Of a stretch of 64,000 nt of DNA, positions 20,911 through 33,107 are shown piece by piece. The stretch covers positions 94,584,711 to 94,648,710 of the forward strand of contig NC_080670.1 of the NCBI RefSeq assembly GCF_030247195.1, read 5' to 3'. The notes below the pieces were generated by a model. It was not told the origin of the DNA. It saw nothing but the letters and a program-made list of their open reading frames with translations, and did not search any database. Each line of letters starts with the position of its first letter. Position 1 is the stretch's first letter. Source of the stretch: Topomyia yanbarensis. Lineage: Eukaryota > Arthropoda > Insecta > Diptera > Culicidae. The translations under genes were made by a program, and so were the position numbers.

Positions 20911-23900
20911 TTTAATCCACCTAGCGGTGCAATTGTGCCTTTCTCATTTCTCTAAACTATGGCACGGAGGCTTTTTATGTTCAACATAATCGTGGAAATG
21001 TCCATTACATTCTTAGTACACTTTGCACTTATACACAATGGCATGCCAGCCGGGATTAGGTTGACGTTTTTCAGAGTGATTGCATAACCTTTCTATATGA
21101 GAAAGGCAAAAATGTGCAAAATCCAAAAACGTGAATCTTCGTCAAATTTTTTTCGTGTTTGCATCAAATCTCGACGTTTTATGCACCTTGAATACATTTA
21201 GCATCAAAAATAAAAATTCTATTTTTAATTTTTCCTATAGTTTTTATGCGAAATTTCTGTGTGGCCGCACTCTGAAACCCGTAATTCCGGAACCAGAATT
21301 CCGATCGATCCAAAATTCAATAGCAGCCGATGGGAAGGTTGCACCTTTCATTTGAGACTAAGTTTGGGCAAATCGGTCAAGCCATCTCTGAGAAAAATGA
21401 GTGACATTATTTGACACATACGCACATACATACACACACACATACACACACACATACATACACACATACACACACACATACAGACTTTTTCCGATCTCGA
21501 CGAACTGAGTCGAATGGGATATGACACTCGGCCCTCCGGGCCGGGATTAGGTTGACGTTTTTCAGAGTGATTGCATAATCTTTCTATATGAGAAAGGCAA
21601 AAATGTGCAAAATCCAAAAACGTGAATCTTCGTCAAATTTTTTTCGTGTTTGCATCAAATCTCGACGTTTTATGCACCTTGAATACATTTAGCATCAAAA
21701 ATAAAAATTCTATTTTTAATTTTTCCTATAGTTTTTATGCGAAATTTCTGTGTGGCCGCACTCTGAAACCCGTAATTCCGGAACCAGAATTCCGATCGAT
21801 CCAAAATTCAATAGCAGCCGATGGGAAGGTTGCACCTTTCATTTGAGACTAAGTTTGGGCAAATCGGTCAAGCCATCTCTGAGAAAAATGAGTGACATTA
21901 TTTGACACATACGCACATACATACACACACATACACACACATACACACACATACATACACACATACACACACACATACAGACTTTTTCCGATCTCGACGA
22001 ACTGAGTCGAATGGGATATGACACTCGGCCCTCCGGGCCGGGATTAGGTTGACGTTTTTCAGAGTGATTGCATAACCTTTCTATATGAGAAAGGCAAAAA
22101 TGTGCAAAATCCAAAAACGTGAATCTTCGTCAAATTTTTTTCGTGTTTGCATCAAATCTCGACGTTTTATGCACCTTGAATACATTTAGCATCAAAAATA
22201 AAAATTCTATTTTTAATTTTTCCTATAGTTTTTATGCGAAATTTCTGTGTGGCCGCACTCTGAAACCCGTAATTCCGGAACCAGAATTCCGATCGATCCA
22301 AAATTCAATAGCAGCCGATGGGAAGGTTGCACCTTTCATTTGAGACTAAGTTTGGGCAAATCGGTCCAGCCATCTCTGAGAAAAATGAGTGACATTATTT
22401 GACACATACGCACATACATACACACACACATACACACACACATACACACACACATACATACACACATACACACACACATACAGACTTTTTCCGATCTCGA
22501 CGAACTGAGTCGAATGGGATATGACACTCGGCCCTCCGGGCCGGGATTAGGTTGACGTTTTCCAGAGTGATTGCATAATCTTTCTATATGAGAAAGGCAA
22601 AAATGTGCAAAATCCAAAAACGTGAATCTTCGTCAAATTTTTTTCGTGTTTGCATCAAATCTCGACGTTTTATGCACCTTGAATACATTTAGCATCAAAA
22701 ATAAAAATTCTATTTTTAATTTTTCCTATAGTTTTTATGCGAAATTTCTGTGTGGCCGCACTCTGAAACCCGTAATTCCGGAACCAGAATTCCGATCGAT
22801 CCAAAATTCAATAGCAGCCGATGGGAAGGTTGCACCTTTCATTTGAGACTAAGTTTGGGCAAATCGGTCAAGCCATCTCTGAGAAAAATGAGTGACATTA
22901 TTTGACACATACGCACATACATACACACACATACACACACATACACACACATACATACACACATACACACACACATACAGACTTTTTCCGATCTCGACGA
23001 ACTGAGTCGAATGGGATATGACACTCGGCCCTCCGGGCCGGGATTAGGTTGACGTTTTTCAGAGTGATTGCATAACCTTTCTATATGAGAAAGGCAAAAA
23101 TGTGCAAAATCCAAAAACGTGAATCTTCGTCAAATTTTTTTCGTGTTTGCATCAAATCTCGACGTTTTATGCACCTTGAATACATTTAGCATCAAAAATA
23201 AAAATTCTATTTTTAATTTTTCCTATAGTTTTTATGCGAAATTTCTGTGTGGCCGCACTCTGAAACCCGTAATTCCGGAACCAGAATTCCGATCGATCCA
23301 AAATTCAATAGCAGCCGATGGGAAGGTTGCACCTTTCATTTGAGACTAAGTTTGGGCAAATCGGTCCAGCCATCTCTGAGAAAAATGAGTGACATTATTT
23401 GACACATACGCACATACATACACACACACATACACACACACATACACACACACATACATACACACATACACACACACATACAGACTTTTTCCGATCTCGA
23501 CGAACTGAGTCGAATGGGATATGACACTTGGCCCTCCGGGCCGGGATTAGGTTGACGTTTTTCAGAGTGATTGCATAACCTTTCTATATGAGAAAGGCAA
23601 AAATGTGCAAAATCCAAAAACGTGAATCTTCGTCAAATTTTTTTCGTGTTTGCATCAAATCTCGACGTTTTATGCACCTTGAATACATTTAGCATCAAAA
23701 ATAAAAATTCTATTTTTAATTTTTCCTATAGTTTTTATGCGAAATTTCTGTGTGGCCGCACTCTGAAACCCGTAATTCCGGAACCAGAATTCCGATCGAT
23801 CCAAAATTCAATAGCAGCCGATGGGAAGGTTGCACCTTTCATTTGAGACTAAGTTTGGGCAAATCGGTCAAGCCATCTCTGAGAAAAATGAGTGACATTA

Positions 23901-26900
23901 TTTGACACATACGCACATACATACACACACACACACATACACACACACATACACACACATACATACACACATACACACACACATACAGACTTTTTCCGAT
24001 CTCGACGAACTGAGTCGAATGGGATATGACACTCGGCCCTCCGGGCCGGGATTAGGTTGACGTTTTTCAGAGTGATTGCATAACCTTTCTATATGAGAAA
24101 GGCAAAAATGTGCAAAATCCAAAAACGTGAATCTTCGTCAAATTTTTTTCGTGTTTGCATCAAATCTCGACGTTTTATGCACCTTGAATACATTTAGCAT
24201 CAAAAATAAAAATTCTATTTTTAATTTTTCCTATAGTTTTTATGCGAAATTTCTGTGTGGCCGCACTCTGAAACCCGTAATTCCGGAACCAGAATTCCGA
24301 TCGATCCAAAATTCAATAGCAGCCGATGGGAAGGTTGCACCTTTCATTTGAGACTAAGTTTGGGCAAATCGGTCAAGCCATCTCTGAGAAAAATGAGTGA
24401 CATTATTTGACACATACGCACATACATACACACACACATACATACACACACACATACACACACACATACATACACACATACACACACACATACAGACTTT
24501 TTCCGATCTCGACGAACTGAGTCGAATGGGATATGACACTTGGCCCTCCGGGCCGGGATTAGGTTGACGTTTTTCAGAGTGATTGCATAACCTTTCTATA
24601 TGAGAAAGGCAAAAATGTGCAAAATCCAAAAACGTGAATCTTCGTCAAATTTTTTTCGTGTTTGCATCAAATCTCGACGTTTTATGCACCTTGAATACAT
24701 TTAGCATCAAAAATAAAAATTCTATTTTTAATTTTTCCTATAGTTTTTATGCGAAATTTCTGTGTGGCCGCACTCTGAAACCCGTAATTCCGGAACCAGA
24801 ATTCCGATCGATCCAAAATTCAATAGCAGCCGATGGGAAGGTTGCACCTTTCATTTGAGACTAAGTTTGGGCAAATCGGTCAAGCCATCTCTGAGAAAAA
24901 TGAGTGACATTATTTGACACATACGCACATACATACACACACACATACACACACACATACACACACACATACATACACACATACACACACATACAGACTT
25001 TTTCCGATCTCGACGAACTGAGTCGAATGGGATATGACACTCGGCCCTCCGGGCCGGGATTAGGTTGACGTTTTTCAGAGTGATTGCATAACCTTTCTAT
25101 ATGAGAAAGGCAAAAATGTGCAAAATCCAAAAACGTGAATCTTCGTCAAATTTTTTTCGTGTTTGCATCAAATCTCGACGTTTTATGCACCTTGAATACA
25201 TTTAGCATCAAAAATAAAAATTCTATTTTTAATTTTTCCTATAGTTTTTATGCGAAATTTCTGTGTGGCCGCGCTCTGAAACCCGTAATTCCGGAACCAG
25301 AATTCCGATCGATCCAAAATTCAATAGCAGCCGATGGGAAGGTTGCACCTTTCATTTGAGACTAAGTTTGGGCAAATCGGTCAAGCCATCTCTGAGAAAA
25401 ATGAGTGACATTATTTGACACATACGCACATACATACACACACACATACACACACACATACACACACACATACATACACACACACATACAGACTTTTTCC
25501 GATCTCGACGAACTGAGTCGAATGGGATATGACACTTGGCCCTCCGGGCCGGGATTAGGTTGACGTTTTTCAGAGTGATTGCATAACCTTTCTATATGAG
25601 AAAGGCAAAAATGTGCAAAATCCAAAAACGTGAATCTTCGTCAAATTTTTTTCGTGTTTGCATCAAATCTCGACGTTTTATGCACCTTGAATACATTTAG
25701 CATCAAAAATAAAAATTCTATTTTTAATTTTTCCTATAGTTTTTATGCGAAATTTCTGTGTGGCCGCACTCTGAAACCCGTAATTCCGGAACCAGAATTC
25801 CGATCGATCCAAAATTCAATAGCAGCCGATGGGAAGGTTGCACCTTTCATTTGAGACTAAGTTTGGGCAAATCGGTCAAGCCATCTCTGAGAAAAATGAG
25901 TGACATTATTTGACACATACGCACATACATACACACACACACATACACACACACATACACACACACATACATACACACATACACACACATACAGACTTTT
26001 TCCGATCTCGACGAACTGAGTCGAATGGGATATGACACTCGGCCCTCCGGGCCGGGATTAGGTTGACGTTTTTCAGAGTGATTGCATAACCTTTCTATAT
26101 GAGAAAGGCAAAAATGTGCAAAATCCAAAAACGTGAATCTTCGTCAAATTTTTTTCGTGTTTGCATCAAATCTCGACGTTTTATGCACCTTGAATACATT
26201 TAGCATCAAAAATAAAAATTCTATTTTTAATTTTTCCTATAGTTTTTATGCGAAATTTCTGTGTGGCCGCGCTCTGAAACCCGTAATTCCGGAACCAGAA
26301 TTCCGATCGATCCAAAATTCAATAGCAGCCGATGGGAAGGTTGCACCTTTCATTTGAGACTAAGTTTGGGCAAATCGGTCAAGCCATCTCTGAGAAAAAT
26401 GAGTGACATTATTTGACACATACGCACATACATACACACACACATACACACACACATACACACACACATACATACACACACACATACAGACTTTTTCCGA
26501 TCTCGACGAACTGAGTCGAATGGGATATGACACTTGGCCCTCCGGGCCGGGATTAGGTTGACGTTTTTCAGAGTGATTGCATAACCTTTCTATATGAGAA
26601 AGGCAAAAATGTGCAAAATCCAAAAACGTGAATCTTCGTCAAATTTTTTTCGTGTTTGCATCAAATCTCGACGTTTTATGCACCTTGAATACATTTAGCA
26701 TCAAAAATAAAAATTCTATTTTTAATTTTTCCTATAGTTTTTATGCGAAATTTCTGTGTGGCCGCACTCTGAAACCCGTAATTCCGGAACCAGAATTCCG
26801 ATCGATCCAAAATTCAATAGCAGCCGATGGGAAGGTTGCACCTTTCATTTGAGACTAAGTTTGGGCAAATCGGTCAAGCCATCTCTGAGAAAAATGAGTG

Positions 26901-28124
26901 ACATTATTTGACACATACGCACATACATACACACACACACACATACACACACACATACACACACACACATACATACACACATACACACACACATACAGAC
27001 TTTTTCCGATCTCGACGAACTGAGTCGAATGGGATATGACACTCGGCCCTCCGGGCCGGGATTAGGTTGACGTTTTTCAGAGTGATTGCATAACCTTTCT
27101 ATATGAGAAAGGCAAAAATGTGCAAAATCCAAAAACGTGAATCTTCGTCAAATTTTTTTCGTGTTTGCATCAAATCTCGACGTTTTATGCACCTTGAATA
27201 CATTTAGCATCAAAAATAAAAATTCTATTTTTAATTTTTCCTATAGTTTTTATGAGAAATTCCTGTGTGGCCGCACTCTGAAACCCGTAATTCCGGAACC
27301 AGAATTCCGATCGATCCAAAATTCAATAGCAGCCGATGGGAAGGTTGCACCTTTCATTTGAGACTAAGTTTGGGCAAATCGGTCAAGCCATCTCTGAGAA
27401 AAATGAGTGACATTATTTGACACATACGCACATACATACACACACACATACACACACACATACACACACACATACATACACACATACACACACATACAGA
27501 CTTTTTCCGATCTCGACGAACTGAGTCGAATGGGATATGACACTCGGCCCTCCGGGCCGGGATTAGGTTGACGTTTTTCAGAGTGATTGCATAACCTTTC
27601 TATATGAGAAAGGCAAAAATGTGCAAAATCCAAAAACGTGAATCTTCGTCAAATTTTTTTCGTGTTTGCATCAAATCTCGACGTTTTATGCACCTTGAAT
27701 ACATTTAGCATCAAAAATAAAAATTCTATTTTTAATTTTTCCTATAGTTTTTATGCGAAATTTCTGTGTGGCCGCACTCTGAAACCCGTAATTCCGGAAC
27801 CAGAATTCCGATCGATCCAAAATTCAATAGCAGCCGATGGGAAGGTTGCACCTTTCATTTGAGACTAAGTTTGGGCAAATCGGTCCAGCCATCTCTGAGA
27901 AAAATGAGTGACATTATTTGACACATACGCACATACATACACACACACACATACACACACACATACACACACACATACATACACACATACACACACACAT
28001 ACAGACTTTTTCCGATCTCGACGAACTGAGTCGAATGGGATATGACACTCGGCCCTCCGGGCCGGGATTAGGTTGACGTTTTTCAGAGTGATTGCATAAC
28101 CTTTCTATATGAGAAAGGCAAAAA
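20911..28124. repeat. Tandem array, 14 copies of a ~500-bp unit, inside one element
   Basis: The left end begins TTTAATCCACCTAGCGGTGC then GCCTTTCTCAT; the right end closes with ATGAGAAAGGC, an 11-bp inverted match. Between them 14 units start at 21131, 21622, 22119, 22622, 23119, 23622, 24127, 24634, 25135, 25630, 26133, 26628, 27137 and 27638. Unit length is 491-509, varying only in a central CA-rich (ACACACAT) microsatellite. Copies differ by very few substitutions. The 74-residue + strand ORF and the ~90-residue minus ORF in each unit are by-products. A fragment of the same left end occurs near 56636. Confidence 0.95.
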
Positions 28125-28480
28125 GTGCGATAGAATGAGAAGGAAGAAGACAGAGAGAGTAGGGCAGTGATGCTTTCGTATGTAGGAAATAAAGGTGGCA
28201 CATTTTATTGTATATATTTGTGGCGTACAATTTGCTAGGCGGCCGACCGAAGCATTTCCATTTCGCAGAGGTCGTTTCACAACACTGCTTTCTAAAAACG
28301 TGACCTGGCCTGTTGGAATCTCGCACTTGCTTTGAAAGTTGGATTTTTGATGCACTTCGCATTCATACTTTTTTCACGGTTGCCAAATGAAATGATATGA
28401 AATCGACTAAAAATTAACGTTTTGGATCAAATATATTATAAAAACCGGGATACTGGCAGCCATGCTAACCTAGCAGCTAC
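28125..28480. other. Unassigned stretch
   Basis: Nothing recognisable between the tandem array and the first gypsy-A protease frame. Confidence 0.3.
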
Positions 28481-28958
28481 TAAAAGTGCCAGATAACGGC
28501 AATATTACATTGGGAGGAGATACTTCGCAGTATGAAAAGTTGAACATAGAATGTACTGGAAATAATCAGTTGCTAGTAAATATCGCCTCAATTGCAAGGC
28601 CAGATGTTAAAATTAAGTATATGCTTGATACAGGAGCATTCCTTAATGTAATAAGATAGGACACTCTCCCGAAAATTGGAGCCAGAGTCATCCATTATCG
28701 AGATAAAATAAATATTACTGGTTTTAATCTGACACAAACAGAAACTATTGGGTCAGTAGAAACCACTTTCATAATTGGGAATTCCAAATATAAAATAAAG
28801 TTTTATGTCGTAAAAGATCTATGCGTTCCAGGAATTATTGGAGCAGAATTTTTAAAAGAGCACACAGTTTTTATCTCTCAGCATTTGGACTACATTGCTC
28901 TCAGTAAATCGAATGAGTTCGACAAAAAGTCAAATGAAGATAAGATACAAAGTTCTGA
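28481..28958 (+). pseudogene. Gypsy-A first aspartic protease domain
   Basis: One frame runs from about 28481 through KIKYMLDTGAFLNVIR (active-site Asp in LDTGA) to the conserved late motif VPGIIGAEFLKEH. A single TAG at 28657-28659 follows the active-site loop. The frame continues past 28958 into 30315 when the TA-flanked element is removed. In a retrotransposon this enzyme would process Gag-Pol. A second protease domain of the same family lies downstream in the same element. Confidence 0.8.
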
Positions 28959-28960
28959 TA

Positions 28961-30312
28961 GGGGAGACTGAGGAGACTTGATCCCCTTTTTTATTTTTCA
29001 GTCCAACTCCGTGGAATGATAAAAAACTATGTATTTTTTTGTAGTTTTATATTGTTTCTAGGGATGACTAATAATCATAATAAAATTACATAGAAATATT
29101 ATACTGGACATGAGCTATGAGCATTTCTGGAAAACAACAAAAAAATGGAAAATTCTTAGATTAGTGGAGACTCGATCCCTAATTTGGGGACACTTGATTC
29201 CTTTATGAAAACGTGTTTAAAAGAGGATGTAGGGTAATAAGCCTATTTTTGCCCTGTTTCTACTATCATCCTACCCTACCCATCTGAAGCCTTTGGTTAG
29301 AGCAGCGTCTGCCATCTTTGCTCAACGCATTGTCTCAAATGGTATTGCGGTAATGGGGGTACTCGATTAGAGATTTTTCTGCGCTTAAACAGAAGATTTT
29401 CACCATTCTCAACACAATTTTATGTTATATTGCTTCTTAATAAGAGGCGAATGACCTTAACGTTAAAACCTCTATAATCGAAATAAAAAATGGACCTTAA
29501 TAGCAAATCAAAGAAGCTGAAATAATAAAATTATTGTAGTAATAATGTGGTACCCTTCTTAATAGGGCAAAAACGGGTACATTACCCCATTCAATTTTAT
29601 AAATGGATTGTAGTATTGATTAAATTGTTATGATTGGATATTGTTATATCTCACCTGATTTTTTTACGAATTCCCACAAATCTCCGTGCAATTATTTGAA
29701 AGCTGTCTTTATTATGGTTGAGGAACGTCAAATGTGGGATGAATAATTGCTACGTATACTGTAGTAAACAATTACAGTTATGTTTCTTTACGATGAAGCG
29801 TTCATTTTTGACATTTTTTTATGACAACAATGACTTCAATTGTTCTGGTGTAAATTTGGTTATTTTCAGTGGTGTGTATGAAGTATGGCGAAGGGGATCA
29901 AATCTCCACGAATTTGAAGGGATCAAGTGAACCCATAGCATCTATTTCAGCAAACTTTAGTAAAAATATAGTTAAACAAAAGAATCAGCTCAGTCATAAC
30001 GTATTCATATAATTGACATTCTCCTGTAATTCTGTATGCAAAAGTAAAGTATGTAGTGGGTGATTTTATCAATTTTATAAAAGTTTGAAAATTTGAAAAA
30101 TAAATCTTCTTCAGTTCTTCTGAGACTTGTTTTTAAATTGGTAAAAATCCGGTTACACAAAAGTCCAATTTCTTTTTTCTGTGTTAATGAAATTTATGTT
30201 TAGATAAAACTACGCAACTTTATAGTATATTCGATTAATGTATTCTGATCCGCCTTTGAGTTACAATGATGGGATCAAGTCTCCCCGGGGATCAAGTCTC
30301 CTCAGTCTCCCC
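28961..30312. mobile_element. TA-flanked inverted-repeat element, copy 2 (intact ends)
   Basis: 1352 bp; GGGGAGACTGAGGAGACTTG at the left and inverted at the right, with TA at 28959-28960 and 30313-30314. Excision with one TA restores an open gypsy-A frame (S-S-D-N-I-K). Same family as 3541-7749, opposite orientation. TTGATCCC variants recur near both ends. No transposase; the longest ORF is 70 codons and is shared with copy 1. Confidence 0.92.
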
Positions 30313-31284
30313 TAATATCAAGTCAATAAAGGCAAATATTCCGTACAACACGGATGGAATGAGTTCAACTAAATATGTTGAAGAAGTACCACGTAACAAG
30401 ACCCCAAGAAGGGATGCGATAAATAAGAAAAATCAAAATAAAATAACAAAAAGCAATGAAATGTCTGAAATATGTCGCGAAAACGCGAAATTCTAGCCGA
30501 AAAGGTAAGCCAGAGAGAGGAAATTATAAAATATACTGATGCTGGATCTCAGTACAATATGGAAGAACTAAAATATCAAATTGATACACCTCATAGAAGA
30601 AAGTGTATGACTAGCATGATTCCGGAATGCGGATCAGAAAATATGATGGTAGACCACCACTTCAATGATAACGAAACTGATAAGAAAACTTACTTTAAAA
30701 ATAATTACAAAAGAAACAACAACGAGTATGCCAGAATAATTAAGGCACATGGCAACACACCAGAAAGAATAGAATTACGTATGAAGCGGGACATCACTAA
30801 GTTACCGCGAATAAAACTAGATAACGGGAACGAGCCGCTAGGAGATGTAAATTTCCTGTTGGACACAGGAGCAGGAGGTAGCATGATCCGAAAGGACATA
30901 GCTGAAAGTATAGGTGCATCCAAAATTGATAAATCGGAAACGATCAGATATACAGGAGTGGCAAATGTACCCAAAACTAGTTACGGTACGGTAGAGATTA
31001 CTTTCTGGATAGCAGGAAGAGCCTTTCCAGCCAAATTTGATGTGGTGGAAGACTTGATGTTAGAAGGGATTTTGGGGGCGGACTTCATAAACCAATATGT
31101 GGTTATGATAAATAATGCCGCTGGTACTATAACAATCCAGCAAGACCCAATAAAATTTAGTCCAAAGTTCGAGCTATACTCGCTGGACAGTTTTTTTTCC
31201 GAGCGAAGGCCCAGGGAAAAATGGGACTTTCTTCGCGGAAGATGTATTCGTAGAGGAAAGTACATCTGGCACACAACGATATGA
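30313..31284 (+). pseudogene. Gypsy-A linker and second aspartic protease domain
   Basis: The frame from the first protease continues to a stop at about 30494. An overlapping frame starting at 30472 carries a Lys/Asn-rich linker, then GDVNFLLDTGAGGSMIRKD (active-site loop) and EGILGADFINQY (the retropepsin flap-distal motif). About 270 codons are open. Both proteases share the pattern LDTGA...GxxGAEF/ADF but differ in most positions, so this is not a recent duplication. This copy has no stop in the protease core. Confidence 0.8.
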
Positions 31285-31835
31285 TCTACACCAAAGTACA
31301 TAACGTTGTTGCTACGATTCCACCGATTAAAAACAATAATACCGCGGAAAGGACCCACAACAAAAATGGGTTTAAAAAGACAGCCGAGGAATATTCAAAC
31401 TATAATGAAATTGACCTCGAATTACGCAAGGATTTCGATTTCATGGAAAATGCTAAGTTCAGACCTTTACTCGGACAGTATAGAGTGAAAGGTTTAGCTA
31501 GCGAGTTAGACCTTAGCCATTTAACGGAAGACATGTTTCAACCAATCAGGAACATGGTTGAAAATTATAATGACGTGTTCTTTTTAAACGGCGATAAGCT
31601 ATCACATACGAATATCGCTATTCACGAAATAGAAACATCAACTAATACCCCCATCAACAAGAGACAATACCGAATTCCGGAGTCGACAAAGACCCAAATC
31701 GATCAACAAATCGAAGAAATGGAGAAACAAGGCATCATCAAACCTAGTAGAAGTCCCTGGAATGCCCCGGTCCTTTGTGTGCCGAAGAAACCGGACGCTA
31801 ATGGTAATAAAAAGTATCGAATCGTAGTAGACTTT
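31281..31835 (+). pseudogene. Gypsy-A reverse transcriptase, N-terminal part
   Basis: Residues from FDFMENAKFRPLLG onward, then INKRQYRIPES, IKPSRSPWNAPVLCVPKK and KKYRIVVDF match the RT fingers of 17.6/297-type gypsy elements. The sequence ends at the VVDF motif at 31835, where foreign sequence begins. The stretch with the first catalytic Asp is absent from both halves, so about 40 codons were lost at the insertion. Confidence 0.85.
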
Positions 31836-32167
31836 CATGCTCTATTTTTTTTCATGAAACGTTTATTTGACACGGCATTTGCAAAAGTTTTTTTACGCCG
31901 GGTTTTTTTTTACATAACATGTTACAAAAGTTCTTAAGACTATCAAATTCACTTTCTAATGCTAACACTGAGGATAATCATCATTTTGAATATTTTTATT
32001 TACACTCTATTTTCTTGAATTTCATTGTAAACCTATTGATAGTTTTTCTGTAATTTTTGTTTATTTTTTTTCTTTATTTATATCGTTTTATCTAACTTAA
32101 CTAACTGCGAAGAAATCTAAATTGTTTGTGGGTAGCAAGGGAAAAACTAGCAACATTGTGGGGATAA

Positions 32168-33107
32168 TTATATTTGAATATTTATTGTTTTCAGGAAATG
32201 ATAATTATGGCCCATGTATGTAAGATCTCGTAAAGCGAGGATATCACGAACAGGAACATAGGGTGGTTTTCTTCTGGCTCGTAAGGAGTCTATTAATTGG
32301 GATCTGGCTTCACGATATTCAGTGCAAGACCAAACAATATGTTCAATGTCTTCGTAACCCTCTCCGCAAGCACATTGATTATCTTCTGCGATCCCAATAC
32401 GGCGGAGATGCGCATTCAACGTATAATGGTTGGACATGAGCTTAGACATCACACGAATGAAGTTTCGACTTACATCCAACCCTTTGAACCATGCCTTCAT
32501 TGATACTTTAGGGATAATTGAGTGCAACCACCGTCCCAGATCTCCATTGTCCCATGATGTTTGCCAACTAGTAAGCGTCCTCTGACGAGAAGCGCTATAA
32601 AATTCATTGAAGGCAATAGGTCTTTCATAGATGTCACCGTCCAGTGCTCCTATTTTGGCTAAATTATCCGCTCTCTCATTACCCGGTATGGAGCAATGAG
32701 CGGGAATCCACACTAAGGTAATTTGATAAGATTTATTTAGTTAAGTATTCTCGTATCTTCTTCAAAAAGAACGGAGCGCGATTGTCAAGCTTTAATGAGC
32801 GTAGTGCCTTAATTGTGCTGAGGCTATCTGTGAGAATGAAATAATGGCTCGGAAGTAAAGTATCAATGATTTCCAGACTATAGTGAACTGCTGCTAGTTC
32901 GGCTGTGTAAACAGAGGCAGGTTCTGCAAGCTTGAAAGAGATCGAGGTGTTATTGTTGAAAATACCGAAGTCAGTGGCCTCATTGATTCGTGACCCATCA
33001 GTGTAGAACATTTTATGGCAGTCAATGTGTTGGTATTTAATTATGAATATTTTAGGGATCTCCAGAGAGCGCAGGTGATCCGGGATTCCACGAATTTCCT
33101 CCTGCAT
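32168..33107 (-). pseudogene. LOA-type ORF2: RNase H and C-terminal region
   Basis: Two adjacent frames. The first has FYTDGSRI, YTAELAAVHYSLE and ILTDSLSTIKAL, the Asp-Glu-Asp residues of RNase H. The second has WIPAHCSIPGNERADNLAK, the fourth RNase H motif, then a Cys-rich CACGEGYEDIEHIVWSC block found at the end of such polyproteins. A stop/frame break lies at about 32713-32735. RNase H removes RNA from the DNA-RNA hybrid during reverse transcription. Confidence 0.85.

Noticed and set aside
21131..27862. A 74-residue ORF conserved in 14 copies, and a ~90-residue Cys-Val-rich ORF on the other strand
   Set aside because: The DNA of all copies is almost identical at every position, so ORF conservation carries no information; the Cys-Val run is the CA microsatellite.
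20911..28124. Regular array resembling a CRISPR
   Set aside because: Units are ~500 bp with no unique spacers; the organism is eukaryotic.
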